NCBI RefSeq assembly: GCF_002250115.1
Contig: NZ_CP019985.1
Location: 1,426,001 to 1,490,000 of the forward strand
DNA from: Shouchella clausii
Lineage (GTDB): Bacteria > Bacillota > Bacilli > Bacillales > Bacillaceae_D
Length of the DNA: 64,000 nt
Reading direction: 5' to 3'
The notes under the pieces are model-generated. The model did no database searches. It worked only from the letters and a program-made list of their open reading frames with translations, and had not been told where the DNA came from. The translations under genes were made by a program, and so were the position numbers. This document shows, in pieces, positions 1-9,038 of the stretch (position 1 is the stretch's first letter; every line of letters starts with the position of its first letter).

Positions 1-477
1 ATGGCGGCTGTTATGTCTGAGTGGCGGGTGCCAGCGGAACAACGGCTCTATATCGTCATGGTCATGTTAAGCCTCGTAAATTGGCCAGGCTTGGCACGCC
101 TCGTGCGAAGCCAAGTACTTAGCTTAAGGGAACGGGAATTTATGCAAGCGACAGAGGCGCTAGGTTTAAGAGACAGAAGAAAAGTGTTTAACCACTTGCT
201 GCCGAATGTCGTCCCTTTATTAATCGTAACGGCGACGTTAAGCGTAGGCGGAGCGATCTTAAGTGAATCTGTGCTTAGTTTCTTCGGTTTAGGTGTTGTT
301 CCACCTACGGCTTCATGGGGGAACATGATTAACACAGCGAATACGCTAATCGATTTTACAAACAGGCCTTGGCTTTGGGTTCCTCCTGGGTTAGCTATTT
401 TCATCACAGTCATAGCTGTAAACCTCCTAGGCGACGGGCTTCGTGATGCGATTGATCCTAATATGAAAAGCAGGTGA
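1..477 (+). CDS. Oligopeptide/dipeptide ABC transporter permease (DppC/OppC type), 5' truncated by window edge
   Basis: Inner-membrane permease subunit of a peptide importer. Only the C-terminal 158 residues lie in the window, about half the usual length of about 300; the first ATG is probably internal. The binding-protein-dependent permease EAA motif is visible at residues 51-69 (EALG, then HLLPN), followed by the family-typical SFFGLG..PP..SWG stretch at 93-107 and hydrophobic segments at about 70-98 and 127-145. The stop overlaps the next gene region, and two ATPase genes follow at once, so this is the last permease of an opp/dpp/app-type operon whose binding protein and other permease lie upstream. 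The exact peptide specificity cannot be told. Confidence 0.93.
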   Translation: MAAVMSEWRVPAEQRLYIVMVMLSLVNWPGLARLVRSQVLSLREREFMQATEALGLRDRRKVFNHLLPNVVPLLIVTATLSVGGAILSESVLSFFGLGVVPPTASWGNMINTANTLIDFTNRPWLWVPPGLAIFITVIAVNLLGDGLRDAIDPNMKSR

Positions 478-482
478 GCGAT

Positions 483-1463
483 ATGGGTAAGCCAATACTG
501 CAAGTAAACAATTTGCGCACGTATTTTCAAACAGATGAAGGTTCAGTAAAAGCCGTTGATGATATAAGTTTTTCAGTAAAGCAAGGTGAAACGGTTTGCC
601 TTGTAGGTGAATCAGGCTGTGGGAAGAGTGTGACAGCGATGTCGATTATGGGATTGCTCCAAGGGCAAGCTTCTGTAACAGGAAGGATGGAGTTAGCTGG
701 AAATGAATTAACAAAGCTGTCTAAGGGCGAGATGAGGCGGTTGCGTGGCAACGAACTGGCCATGATTTTCCAAGAACCGATGACTTCGTTAAATCCTGTC
801 TTGACGATTGGTGAACAAATGACAGAAGTCTTGTTAGAACATAAACCGATCTCAAAGAAACAAGCGAGGACGAAAGCGCTTGAACTCATCAAGCGAGTCG
901 GGATTGGGCGAGAAGAACAAGTGTTGAAATCGTATCCACATCAAATGAGCGGCGGCATGCTGCAACGAATCATGATTGCGATTGCCCTCGCTTGTGAGCC
1001 AAAAATGCTGATTGCCGATGAACCAACGACGGCACTCGATGTTACGATCCAAGCGCAAATTCTTGAATTGTTAAAACAACTGAAAGACAGTCAAGGGATG
1101 TCGATGTTGTTAATTACTCACGATTTAGGGGTTGTCGCGGAAGTTGCTGACTATGTCGTTGTGATGTATGCAGGTAAAATCATCGAACAAGGATCGGTGC
1201 ACGAGATTTTCTTTAACCCGAAGCACCCTTATACGAAAGGGTTGCTCCAAGCGAAGCCTGTCATCGGGCAAAGGAAAAAGAAACTTTATACCATCCCAGG
1301 GCAAGTTCCGCCTTTAATTGATTTGAAACCGTCTTGCTACTTTGCTGATCGTTGCGGACATTGCATGGACATATGCCTCGAGCAAGCACCCTCCCTCATT
1401 AATGATGGCGATGAGGAAGACCATCGGGTAGCTTGCTGGTTATACGAGAAGGTGGCGCAATGA
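483..1463 (+). CDS. Oligopeptide ABC transporter ATP-binding protein (OppD/DppD type)
   Basis: Cytoplasmic ATPase that powers peptide import, 326 aa. Walker A GESGCGKS is at about residues 42-49, the Q-loop reads [10 protein letters not shown], the signature is MSGGMLQR, Walker B is [12 protein letters not shown], and the C-terminal peptide-transporter domain has the cysteine cluster [15 protein letters not shown] chose ATG 483 because AGGTGA at 472-477 lies 5 bases upstream; a GTG at 474 in the same frame, overlapping the permease stop as GTGA, is the alternative. It overlaps the next gene as ATGA, so the three genes form one operon. Family assignment is certain, substrate is not. Confidence 0.95.
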   Translation: MGKPILQVNNLRTYFQTDEGSVKAVDDISFSVKQGETVCLVGESGCGKSVTAMSIMGLLQGQASVTGRMELAGNELTKLSKGEMRRLRGNELAMIFQEPMTSLNPVLTIGEQMTEVLLEHKPISKKQARTKALELIKRVGIGREEQVLKSYPHQMSGGMLQRIMIAIALACEPKMLIADEPTTALDVTIQAQILELLKQLKDSQGMSMLLITHDLGVVAEVADYVVVMYAGKIIEQGSVHEIFFNPKHPYTKGLLQAKPVIGQRKKKLYTIPGQVPPLIDLKPSCYFADRCGHCMDICLEQAPSLINDGDEEDHRVACWLYEKVAQ

Positions 1464-2431
1464 CAAACAAACCAGTCGTCATGGAAGTGAATCGATTAAA
1501 GAAGTACTATGAGACAAAAGCTTCTTTTTTAAATCGCCAATCAGAGCTTGTAAAGGCTGTCGATGATGTTAGTTTCGCCATCCATGAAGGGGAAACGTTT
1601 GGTTTAGTCGGTGAATCAGGGAGCGGCAAGAGCACGATTGGGAAATCGATTCTTAATTTGCAGCCGTTATCAGCAGGGGAAGTCGTTTATAGAGGAAAAA
1701 ATCTCCACCGTTTAAGCAAACAAGAAATGAGAAAGGTAAGGCCCCGTATTCAGTTTGTGTTTCAAGATCCATTCAGTTCGTTAAATCCCCGCTTACGAAT
1801 TGGCGATGCTTTAGCAGAACCGTTATTGGATCACGGCCTCGCGACGAAAAAAACAGTCAGGCAAAAAGTATTGGAAACGATGGAGCTTTGTGGGCTGCCG
1901 TCTTACCATGTGAATAAATTCCCACATGAATTTAGTGGCGGGCAACGCCAGCGGATTGGCATCGCCCGTGCAGTCATTATGGAGCCTGATTTTATTGTAG
2001 CCGATGAACCGGTTTCAGCATTAGACGTATCGATTCAAGCACAAATCATTAATTTGTTTAAAGAGCTTCAAGAAAAGAAAAAGTTGGCCTTTCTATTCAT
2101 CTCCCATGATTTAAGCGTTGTGGAACATTTATGTGCGCGTATTGGCGTGCTCTACTTAGGATCAATGATGGAGCTGGCCGACAGAGACCGGTTATACGAG
2201 AACCCATTGCATCCATACACAAAAGCATTGTTATCAGCTTTGCCTGTCCCTGACCCTACACACAAAAAAGAGAGAATTCTTTTAAAAGGCGACATCCCAA
2301 ATCCAGCATCACCGCCAACTGGTTGCAAGTTCCATACGAGGTGTCCTGTTGCAAAAGAACGTTGTAAGAAGGAAGTGCCCGCTTTTAGGGAAGCAGAGCA
2401 AGGGCATTTCGTTGCCTGTCATTTCGCTTAA
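1460..2431 (+). CDS. Oligopeptide ABC transporter ATP-binding protein (OppF/DppF type)
   Basis: Second ATPase of the peptide importer, 323 aa, expected to heterodimerise with the preceding one. Walker A GESGSGKS, Q-loop FQDPFSSLNPR, signature FSGGQRQR, Walker B IVADEPVSALD and the C-terminal CKFHTRCPVAKERC cluster are all present. The start ATG 1460 overlaps the preceding stop (ATGA) and has GAAGGTGG upstream; an in-frame TTG at 1433 would lie deep inside the upstream gene and is less likely. It is the last gene of the operon; a hairpin follows at 2442-2476. Confidence 0.95.
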   Translation: MTNKPVVMEVNRLKKYYETKASFLNRQSELVKAVDDVSFAIHEGETFGLVGESGSGKSTIGKSILNLQPLSAGEVVYRGKNLHRLSKQEMRKVRPRIQFVFQDPFSSLNPRLRIGDALAEPLLDHGLATKKTVRQKVLETMELCGLPSYHVNKFPHEFSGGQRQRIGIARAVIMEPDFIVADEPVSALDVSIQAQIINLFKELQEKKKLAFLFISHDLSVVEHLCARIGVLYLGSMMELADRDRLYENPLHPYTKALLSALPVPDPTHKKERILLKGDIPNPASPPTGCKFHTRCPVAKERCKKEVPAFREAEQGHFVACHFA

Positions 2432-2441
2432 AAGGGAGAAA

Positions 2442-2476
2442 AACACCCTGCCGCTCTATAGCGCTGGCAGGGTGTT
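2442..2476. terminator. Bidirectional intrinsic terminator between convergent genes
   Basis: An 11-bp perfect inverted repeat (AACACCCTGCC at 2442-2452 and GGCAGGGTGTT at 2466-2476) lies between the stop codons of convergent genes. On the minus strand the stem is followed by a T-rich tract (TTTTTC), so it best serves the minus-strand gene; it can also stop the opp operon. Confidence 0.8.
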
Positions 2477-2484
2477 CATGTTGG

Positions 2485-4296
2485 TTAGTCCCCTAAGCCA
2501 AACAGCTGCAAAAAGCGTTGCCATAAGCTCACGTTTTCTTCGGTGTTGTCTTCTTCCGTTTGCGTTTCCTCAGGCAATGTTAGGCGCTCTGTTTGAAAGA
2601 CGAATTGGACGTTTTCAATGACGTCGTTGTTTTCTGGCGAGACGAAGGAAACCGGTTCGAAATCGGATTTGTCATACTGGGAAAGCATGTCGTCGATTTC
2701 GGCTTGCATTTGTTCTGGCACGTCTGCTGTTGCTTCCGCCAGCTCTTCGGCGCCATGATCGATTTCTTCCATGCCAGATGACAACTCAGTCGACCCTTCT
2801 GCCGTTTCGCCAATCCCCTCGTGAATGTGGGCATACGAGTCCTTTAATTGGGAAACGCCGCCGGTATAGTCGACCAACCCTTCGTGAAACTGGCTATATT
2901 GGCTGGCTACTTCGTCGATGCCTGCACTTAATTGGGCAAAGCCTTCGCCGATGCCAATCGTCCCCAACGCTTCCTGGAGCGAGCCGGCGAGTTCATCGAT
3001 TCCAGCAGCGATGTCCTCTAAGCCCGCTTTGCTTTCTTCTAAAACAGGCTGGACGGCGTCAAGGCCTTCTTTTACAGCTGCATAGGTGCCTTTTATTTCC
3101 TGCCCCGCTTGATAGTAAGCAACTAATTGGGCGAGTGTGTCTGAGTTAGGGTTGCTTTCGTACAGCGTTTGGATGTCTTCCTCTGTTAAATCGCTCTCAG
3201 GGATGGATTCCACCGCTGCTTTTAACGCCCCATAGGCTTCGCCGTAATGGGTGCTTAGTTCTTCTAAACTGGCCGCAGCTTCGCTCATGCCCGCTGACAG
3301 TTCGTCAAAGGCGGCGAATAACGAGTCATCTAACGCAAAATCTGCTTCTGGCGCGCTTGCTTCGCTTAAGGAGCTGCTCAGTTCATTTAAACCAGCTTCA
3401 ATCTCGCTCGAAGCTTGGACAAGCTCGTCGCCAGAAGGGGCTAGTTCTTCGCTGCCCGCTTGGTAATCGCTTGAACCGTCCTCCAATTGGCTGAGGCCAT
3501 CTGCAAGTTCATCCATCCCTTTCTTGATTTCGCCCATCCCCGTTGCCAGCTCGCTAATCGCGCCAGTCAACGTGCCCATTTCCTCTTCCAGTTCCCCTGT
3601 GTCAGGGGCTTCGACTGCCATGGAAGCGGGCAATGCCGATATTTCGATGCCATTAAACTCAAATTGCTCCACATCAGCAGAGAGGCGGAAGGAGGCGCTT
3701 TCTTCAGGCATGATTGTAAAAGCCGCTTGTTTGTCTTTGCCTACATTGGCAATGGTGGCGTCTGGCGCTTCTATGTTGTGAAACACATCGCTTTGCAGGG
3801 GCACGGACAGTTGCAGCAAATAATTTTCAAAAAAGGTCGTGTCGGCTTTTTCGTTCTGTTTGACCTCAATGGCGATTTCAACCAATCCGCTTTCGCCGAT
3901 CAACTCTTGCCCGTTAATGGATTGGCCGTCCAATGAGTAAGAAATGTCAAATGTCCAAGGCAGCTCCGTTTCGGCTGGCAAATTGCCTTGGTAATAAAAC
4001 ATGCCTGCAGGAGCAGTTACTTGCCAGCCATCCTCGAATTGCTCAATTGGAGACAAGTCCGTTAAGTTAATGACTTGTTCGTAAGCGCCATAATCGCTGA
4101 TGTCTCCTTCCGTAGCGACATTAAAGCCATTTACTACATAAATGTCTTTTAAGGAGCCGTTAGCAAGCAAGTTGGCGTAAACGACTTCGTCTTTGGCAGC
4201 CACTTCCCCGTGTCCGTTTGCCTCTGCTTGAAAAGAAATCGAAGGGATGCAGAGTACAGCGATCGTACATGCAGTTGCCGTTTTTCTTAACGTCAT
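2485..4296 (-). CDS. Secreted coiled-coil protein with X-X-X-Leu-X-X-Gly heptad repeats, partner of MMPL exporter
   Basis: Predicted 603-aa exported protein of unknown function. A signal peptide (MTLRKTATACTIAVLCI, cleavage near SFQAEA) opens it; residues of roughly 60-230 are a beta-rich region, and the middle to C-terminal part carries repeated LxxG heptads (GMGEIKKGMDELADGLSQLE and many more) of the kind seen in YhgE/Pip-like proteins. No C-terminal membrane anchor is seen. I chose ATG 4296 because AAGGAGGAGGA stands just upstream and the codon overlaps the MMPL stop by 4 bases; an upstream extension to 4470 would lie inside the MMPL gene. The coupling argues that the two proteins work together at the cell surface. 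Function is inferred only from this pairing. Confidence 0.85.
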   Translation of the reverse strand: MTLRKTATACTIAVLCIPSISFQAEANGHGEVAAKDEVVYANLLANGSLKDIYVVNGFNVATEGDISDYGAYEQVINLTDLSPIEQFEDGWQVTAPAGMFYYQGNLPAETELPWTFDISYSLDGQSINGQELIGESGLVEIAIEVKQNEKADTTFFENYLLQLSVPLQSDVFHNIEAPDATIANVGKDKQAAFTIMPEESASFRLSADVEQFEFNGIEISALPASMAVEAPDTGELEEEMGTLTGAISELATGMGEIKKGMDELADGLSQLEDGSSDYQAGSEELAPSGDELVQASSEIEAGLNELSSSLSEASAPEADFALDDSLFAAFDELSAGMSEAAASLEELSTHYGEAYGALKAAVESIPESDLTEEDIQTLYESNPNSDTLAQLVAYYQAGQEIKGTYAAVKEGLDAVQPVLEESKAGLEDIAAGIDELAGSLQEALGTIGIGEGFAQLSAGIDEVASQYSQFHEGLVDYTGGVSQLKDSYAHIHEGIGETAEGSTELSSGMEEIDHGAEELAEATADVPEQMQAEIDDMLSQYDKSDFEPVSFVSPENNDVIENVQFVFQTERLTLPEETQTEEDNTEENVSLWQRFLQLFGLGD

Positions 4297-6353
4297 AATG
4301 AGTCCTCCTCCTTGTAAAAGTTGGCCCGATGCGTTGTTTTCTCGATCAAGCGGTCGGCGATCAAAAGGAAAGCCGGAAGGAATAAAATGACCAATAGGAA
4401 GGCGAGGGCAGCCCCCCTGCCGAGCAATAACCCAATCGATGAGACTGTTGGGTTGCTTGACGTAAACCATAAAATGAACCCAACACTTGATAAAATCGCT
4501 GCAGAAACAGCAATTGGAAACAATTTTTCATCAAGCGCCCGCTTCATTGCCGCAAAGGACGGCATCGTCTGGCGGTGATGTTTATACGTTTCCATCAGCA
4601 AAATCGCATAATCGATTGTTGCCGCCAGCTGGACGGTACTGACGATTAAATAGCCGACAAACACGAGTGGCTCGTTTGTAAAATAAGGCACAGACAGGTT
4701 GAGCCAGACAGCCGCCTGAATGGTAAGCAACAATATTATCGGTATCGAAATCGACCGGAACATAAACATAAGAACAACGGCAATCGTAATGATCGTCACG
4801 ACGTTAACGAGCTGGTTGTCTTTGCTGATTGTTTGTTTCATATCGTACAGCGTCGCGCTTTCCCCTAATGTATAAAACGCATCGCCGTAATAGTTTTGCG
4901 CAATTTCACGTATCTGTTCCACGAGCGCAAATGGGATATCCCCCTCAACGCCGGCAGATGTATAGACGGTAATGCGGCTGTAGTTTTCCGAATGGAAATC
5001 GCTCGTCAATTCATCATCGAGAAAATCAGAAGGGATCGCTGCCCCGACCATGTTGGCATAGGCAAGCACTGACTCGACATAGGGAATCTGTTCCAACTCT
5101 TGGACAAGCTTTTCTTCTTTGGCGATGTCGTCGTTAGGGACGAGCAAGACAATCGGCGTTGATTGCCCGAACGTTTCTTCGACTCGTTTCGCATCGGCGC
5201 CAGCGCGTGTCTGTTCAGGCAAGTCCCCAAGCCCATAAAGAAACGTGGTGCTGCTTTGCGCCAAAAAACTTGGAACGAGCAGCAACAGAACAAGGACGAG
5301 AGCGGGGATCCGCAGCTTAAGCAGCTTGGCTCCGCTGCCTTTGAAGCTAGGCACGAAGCTTCGATGTGTCGTTTTTTCGATCCATTTGTAACAAGTCAGC
5401 GTCAACGCAGGCAAAAACACGACGACTGATATAAAGCTGAACACAATTCCTTTTACGAGGTTAAACCCTAAATCGACGCCAATCCCAAAGTCCATTAGCA
5501 TTAGCGACATGAATCCAAAAAACGTCGTTAATGCACTGACAAAGATAACCGGAAACGATTTTCGCATCGCTTTTGCCATCGCTTCTTTCGGCGATGGCTG
5601 TTGGTCAAGCTCGTCTGAAAAGGTATGTAAAAGGAAGATCGCATAATCCAGTGAAACAGCAAGCTGCAAAATCGGCGCAACCGCTTGCGTCACAAACGAA
5701 ACTTCCCCTAAAAAAATGTTCGTTCCTAAATTGATGAGGACGGAAACGCCGATCGCTGTTAGGAAAAATAATGGCTCGACCCATGATTTGGTCGATAGGA
5801 CCAAAATAATGATAATAATCGGAACGAGCAACGCTGCAGCATAGAGCGTCTCAGAGCCAGTCATTTTTTGGGAAGTAGCCGTGTTGACCGCTTCCCCAGT
5901 AACGGCGTTTTCCTCGCCGATTAATGAGTAAATGTCATCTGTCGCCGCTACTTCGGCGCCACTGTCAATCGTTACCGAAAAAAGGGCGTCATGGTCTTTG
6001 TAATACGTTTCAATTAAGCCAGAGTCAGCCATTTCGAGAGGAATCCGAATATCAAACACATCATCGAGCCACGATACGTCGCTCACGCCATCAATGCTTG
6101 CTAGTTGCTCTTTATAACGAATCGCTTCTTGAATGGAGACATCATGAATGAGCACGTTTGCATTCGGCATTGCTGAGCGAAACTCTTCTTCCATTAACGC
6201 CAGGCCTTCAGTGGAAGGAGCATCATCTGGCAAGTAATCGACCATATTGTAGTTGGTCGACACAAAAAATTGGGCTACCGCTGCGAAAAGGGCAGTGATG
6301 GCAAATAAAAGGATAATGCCTTTTTTATGCTTTATGATGGTATCGACGAACAA
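4293..6353 (-). CDS. MMPL/RND-superfamily transporter
   Basis: Membrane exporter of 686 aa with the two-fold MMPL layout: a TM segment at about residues 12-31, an extracytoplasmic domain (about 32-165), a bundle of TM helices (about 168-335, including LQLAVSLDYAIFLLH), a second TM at about 349-367, a second outer domain, and a second bundle (about 515-670, including AATIDYAILLMETY). The two DYAI.LL motifs are the expected proton-relay helices. Start is TTG at 6353, supported by AGAGGTGAT 7-8 bases upstream. Homologues of this class export lipids or hydrophobic compounds; the substrate here is unknown. The gene is divergent from a TetR regulator and is probably repressed by it. Confidence 0.93.
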   Translation of the reverse strand: MFVDTIIKHKKGIILLFAITALFAAVAQFFVSTNYNMVDYLPDDAPSTEGLALMEEEFRSAMPNANVLIHDVSIQEAIRYKEQLASIDGVSDVSWLDDVFDIRIPLEMADSGLIETYYKDHDALFSVTIDSGAEVAATDDIYSLIGEENAVTGEAVNTATSQKMTGSETLYAAALLVPIIIIILVLSTKSWVEPLFFLTAIGVSVLINLGTNIFLGEVSFVTQAVAPILQLAVSLDYAIFLLHTFSDELDQQPSPKEAMAKAMRKSFPVIFVSALTTFFGFMSLMLMDFGIGVDLGFNLVKGIVFSFISVVVFLPALTLTCYKWIEKTTHRSFVPSFKGSGAKLLKLRIPALVLVLLLLVPSFLAQSSTTFLYGLGDLPEQTRAGADAKRVEETFGQSTPIVLLVPNDDIAKEEKLVQELEQIPYVESVLAYANMVGAAIPSDFLDDELTSDFHSENYSRITVYTSAGVEGDIPFALVEQIREIAQNYYGDAFYTLGESATLYDMKQTISKDNQLVNVVTIITIAVVLMFMFRSISIPIILLLTIQAAVWLNLSVPYFTNEPLVFVGYLIVSTVQLAATIDYAILLMETYKHHRQTMPSFAAMKRALDEKLFPIAVSAAILSSVGFILWFTSSNPTVSSIGLLLGRGAALAFLLVILFLPAFLLIADRLIEKTTHRANFYKEEDSL

Positions 6354-6397
6354 GCGCGTATCACCTCTTTGTTGACAATCGTTTCAATGCATTTCAT

Positions 6398-6444
6398 ATT
6401 ATAACGACACAGTGTTGGGCAAACAACAAACAGTCGGTTATAAT
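6398..6444. promoter_or_regulatory. Divergent promoters of the MMPL operon and tetR
   Basis: On the plus strand TTGGGC (6415-6420), an 18-base spacer and TATAAT (6439-6444) face the tetR gene. On the minus strand TTGTTT (complement of 6421-6426), a 17-base spacer and TATAAT (complement of 6398-6403) face the MMPL operon. The -35 regions of both lie side by side under operator 1. Confidence 0.65.
6413..6428. promoter_or_regulatory. Putative TetR operator 1 (TGTTG-N6-CAACA)
   Basis: Inverted repeat TGTTG/CAACA with a 6-base spacer. It overlaps the -35 elements of both divergent promoters. An identical pair of arms with the same spacer occurs 33 bp away (about three helical turns), which is what makes it credible as a regulator site. 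Confidence 0.65.
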
Positions 6445-6445
6445 C

Positions 6446-6461
6446 TGTTGTGAATCCAACA
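6446..6461. promoter_or_regulatory. Putative TetR operator 2 (TGTTG-N6-CAACA)
   Basis: Second copy of TGTTG/CAACA with a 6-base spacer, immediately downstream of the tetR -10 box, so binding here would block tetR itself (autorepression). Confidence 0.65.
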
Positions 6462-6505
6462 TATTTCCCTTGTTTGTTGGCTAACGTAAAAAAGGTGGGA
6501 AGAAG

Positions 6506-7087
6506 ATGTCTGAGAAGATTGATCGAAGAAAGAAATATACAAAAATGGTTTTAAAAGAAAGCTTGGTTGATTTGCTGAAAGAAAAACCAATTTCCTCTGT
6601 GACAGTCAAAGAGCTATGCGAGCTTGCTGATATTAACCGATCGACATTTTACAGCCACTATGCCGACCCTTATGACTTGCTTACGACGATCAGTGAAGAA
6701 GTGATGCTCGATATGGACCATCATTTGAACGAGTATCATTGTGGCAAAGAAGAAGAAGCTTTGCATATGACAGAAAAGATTATGGAGTATATCGCCGACC
6801 GAAGCGATATATGCCAAGTGCTGTTAAGTGGGCACGGCGATGCCACATTTAAAAAGCGAATTATGGAGCTCGCAAAAAAACACATATTAGAAAAGTGGAT
6901 CGACCAGTACAAATTGCGAGGAAAGCTCTCTCCTTATATCCCGTTAATGATTGTGAGCGGGGCGATTGACGCGATTGAAAGCTGGTTAGTCGGTGGCAAA
7001 AAAGAAAGCCCAGCAGAAATGGCCGTATTGGTCTACCAATTTACAAATTATGGCTTAGTAGGGCTTCGGAAAGCGAGCCAAACGTAG
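6506..7087 (+). CDS. TetR/AcrR family transcriptional regulator
   Basis: A 193-aa regulator with an N-terminal HTH (residues about 10-55: VTVKELCELADINRSTFYSHYADPYDLL) and a TetR-type C-terminal ligand/dimer domain. An AGGTGGGAAGA ribosome site precedes the ATG. It is divergent from the MMPL operon, with two matching inverted repeats in the shared 152-bp promoter region, so it most likely represses both the exporter operon and itself. The inducer is unknown; by analogy with other TetR-exporter pairs it may be an export substrate. Confidence 0.93.
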   Translation: MSEKIDRRKKYTKMVLKESLVDLLKEKPISSVTVKELCELADINRSTFYSHYADPYDLLTTISEEVMLDMDHHLNEYHCGKEEEALHMTEKIMEYIADRSDICQVLLSGHGDATFKKRIMELAKKHILEKWIDQYKLRGKLSPYIPLMIVSGAIDAIESWLVGGKKESPAEMAVLVYQFTNYGLVGLRKASQT

Positions 7088-7105
7088 CACCGCTTGCTTG
7101 TCGGC

Positions 7106-7184
7106 GGGGCGAAGCCTGCCAGCTGTGTACGCACGATTTCGTGTGCTAGATGCAGCTCGATTGGAACAGGCTCTGCCCCTGTTT
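7106..7184 (+). terminator. Long extended stem-loop downstream of tetR
   Basis: GGGGC-GA-AGCCTG (7106-7118) pairs with CAGGCT-CT-GCCCC (7167-7179), enclosing further complementary arms (GCCAGCTG/CAGCTC and GCACGA/TCGTGT), and TGTTTTG follows. The near-symmetric stem of about 74 bases with a short T run is most likely the tetR terminator. Confidence 0.5.
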
Positions 7185-7244
7185 TGCGCTTCGTTTTTGG
7201 CTACGTTAAGATAGGAAAAGCTCATGTTGAAATGAGGGAACGTT

Positions 7245-9038
7245 ATGTTTGAACTATTGCTTTTAATGCTAGAGCGCCTTGGCCTCATTGTCATGCTTGC
7301 ATTTATTGCGACGAGGATGCGCTTTTTCCGTGTCATGGTTAAATCGACTCGGTTAACGCGTAAGCAGACATGGACGGCGATTTTGTTTTTTGGCGCATTC
7401 GGCATTATTGGCACTTACTCTGGCGTCACTTTTCAAGCAGAATCCCTTGTGCTGCAGCGGATCACATTTGGCATTCAAGAAGATGCCGCGATTGCGAACT
7501 TCAGGGTGATTGGCGTTGTGTTAGCCGGACTGTTTGGCGGCTATAAAGTCGGTCTTAGCGCCGGGTTAATTGCAGGCGTCCATCGGATGTTGCTTGGCGG
7601 CTTCACGGCCTTCTCATGTGGGATCGCTACGATTATCGCCGGCTTATTTGCTGCTTTTTACCGATCGAAAAATCCGAATGCGGTTAACCGGCCGCTGTCT
7701 ATCTTTCTTCTCGGTGCATTGGCGGAAACCGTGCAAATGGGTTTAATTGCTTTGCTTGCAAATCCGACGGCTGCTGCGATTTCCCTTGTGCAAACGATCG
7801 GGTTGCCAATGATTGTGGCCAATGGGATTGGCTGTACGCTCTTTTTGCTCATTATCCAAAGCGTTACGAAAGAAGAACAAAAAGCAGGCGCTTTGCAGGC
7901 GCAAAAAAGCTTGCGCATTGCGGAACAAACACTGGCCCATTTTAAGCATGGGCTATCAAGCCAATCTGCTAAGGAAGTATGCCACATTTTATATAAAGAA
8001 CTGAACGCATGTGCGATTGCAATGACAAATAAGGATATGATTCTTGCCCATATTGGCATTGCAGCTGACCACCATAAAACGAATATGAAAATTCAAACGA
8101 AGTTAACGGCTGAAGTGATCGCAAAGAAGCAAATGATTATTGCTGGCGACGATGAAATCCACTGCAAAGAGCCGAATTGCCCACTTGGCGCAGCCGTCAT
8201 CGCCCCTTTAATTATCCGGGCTGAAGTGGTAGGCACACTTAAATTTTATTTTCATTCAAAAAAAGAAATTACGGAATTAGAGACGGAAATGCTTTCTGGT
8301 TTAACCAATTTGCTTAGCAGCCAGTTAGAGTTGGCTGAAGCCGACCGGGCATATCAACTTGCCAAAGAAGCAGAAATCAATGCACTGCAAGCGCAAATCA
8401 GCCCCCATTTTTTATTTAATACGTTAAATACAGTCATTTCCTTGATTCGGATCGAGCCAATGAAAGCAAGGACGATGCTCCATTCGTTAGCGCAATTTTT
8501 ACGGCAAAATGTCTCGGCGACGACGACCAAGCTTCATTCTCTTGCAGAAGAGCTCAACCATATAAAGGCTTATCTATCCATTGAAGAAGTCCGCTTTGAA
8601 GGCCGGCTAACTGTCCAGTACAAGATCGATCATCGGTTTTTGCATGTATCGATTCCGCCGCTAACGTTGCAGCCGCTCGTTGAGAACGCGATGAAGCATG
8701 GTTTTAAAAATAAACGCTCTGATTGTGTGCTGATCATTACTGTGCAAGAGCAAGGGGAAGATGTCGTTCTTTCCGTTCAAGATAACGGGGCAGGGTTTGA
8801 TCCTGACAAACTGAAAAAACGAGGAAATGAACTTCTTGTCACAGACAGCGGTACAGGCATTGGCCTCTACAACAGCAATAAACGATTGCAAATGATGTAT
8901 GGACCTGAAGCATCATTGGCATTCTCAGCCCAGCCTGGTCGCGGAACACTCGTCCGTTTCCAAATTCCAAAATTGGCTAGAAAGGACAGGGAGCACCATG
9001 AACACGAAGAACAAACCGATTCGGACGCTGGTCGCTGA
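7245..9038 (+). CDS. lytS: LytS-type sensor histidine kinase
   Basis: Membrane sensor kinase of 597 aa, the length usual for LytS. The first about 200 residues hold the multi-TM 5TM-5TMR_LYT module, then a GAF-like domain (about 225-355, with a CKEPNC cysteine pair), then the His_kinase motif ISPHFLFNTLN with the phospho-accepting His near residue 387, and the ATPase N-box QPLVENAMKHG near 475 with DNGAGFD and GTGIGL. ATG 7245 is preceded by GAGGGAA. It overlaps the response regulator by 41 bp. B. subtilis LytS and E. coli BtsS sense pyruvate to control uptake; that role here is inferred from the CstA neighbour. Confidence 0.92.
   Translation: MFELLLLMLERLGLIVMLAFIATRMRFFRVMVKSTRLTRKQTWTAILFFGAFGIIGTYSGVTFQAESLVLQRITFGIQEDAAIANFRVIGVVLAGLFGGYKVGLSAGLIAGVHRMLLGGFTAFSCGIATIIAGLFAAFYRSKNPNAVNRPLSIFLLGALAETVQMGLIALLANPTAAAISLVQTIGLPMIVANGIGCTLFLLIIQSVTKEEQKAGALQAQKSLRIAEQTLAHFKHGLSSQSAKEVCHILYKELNACAIAMTNKDMILAHIGIAADHHKTNMKIQTKLTAEVIAKKQMIIAGDDEIHCKEPNCPLGAAVIAPLIIRAEVVGTLKFYFHSKKEITELETEMLSGLTNLLSSQLELAEADRAYQLAKEAEINALQAQISPHFLFNTLNTVISLIRIEPMKARTMLHSLAQFLRQNVSATTTKLHSLAEELNHIKAYLSIEEVRFEGRLTVQYKIDHRFLHVSIPPLTLQPLVENAMKHGFKNKRSDCVLIITVQEQGEDVVLSVQDNGAGFDPDKLKKRGNELLVTDSGTGIGLYNSNKRLQMMYGPEASLAFSAQPGRGTLVRFQIPKLARKDREHHEHEEQTDSDAGR

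Noticed and set aside
2349-2621. Plus-strand 90-codon frame across the end of the opp operon
   Set aside because: Overlaps the OppF-type gene, the terminator hairpin and the convergent secreted-protein gene; a shadow frame.
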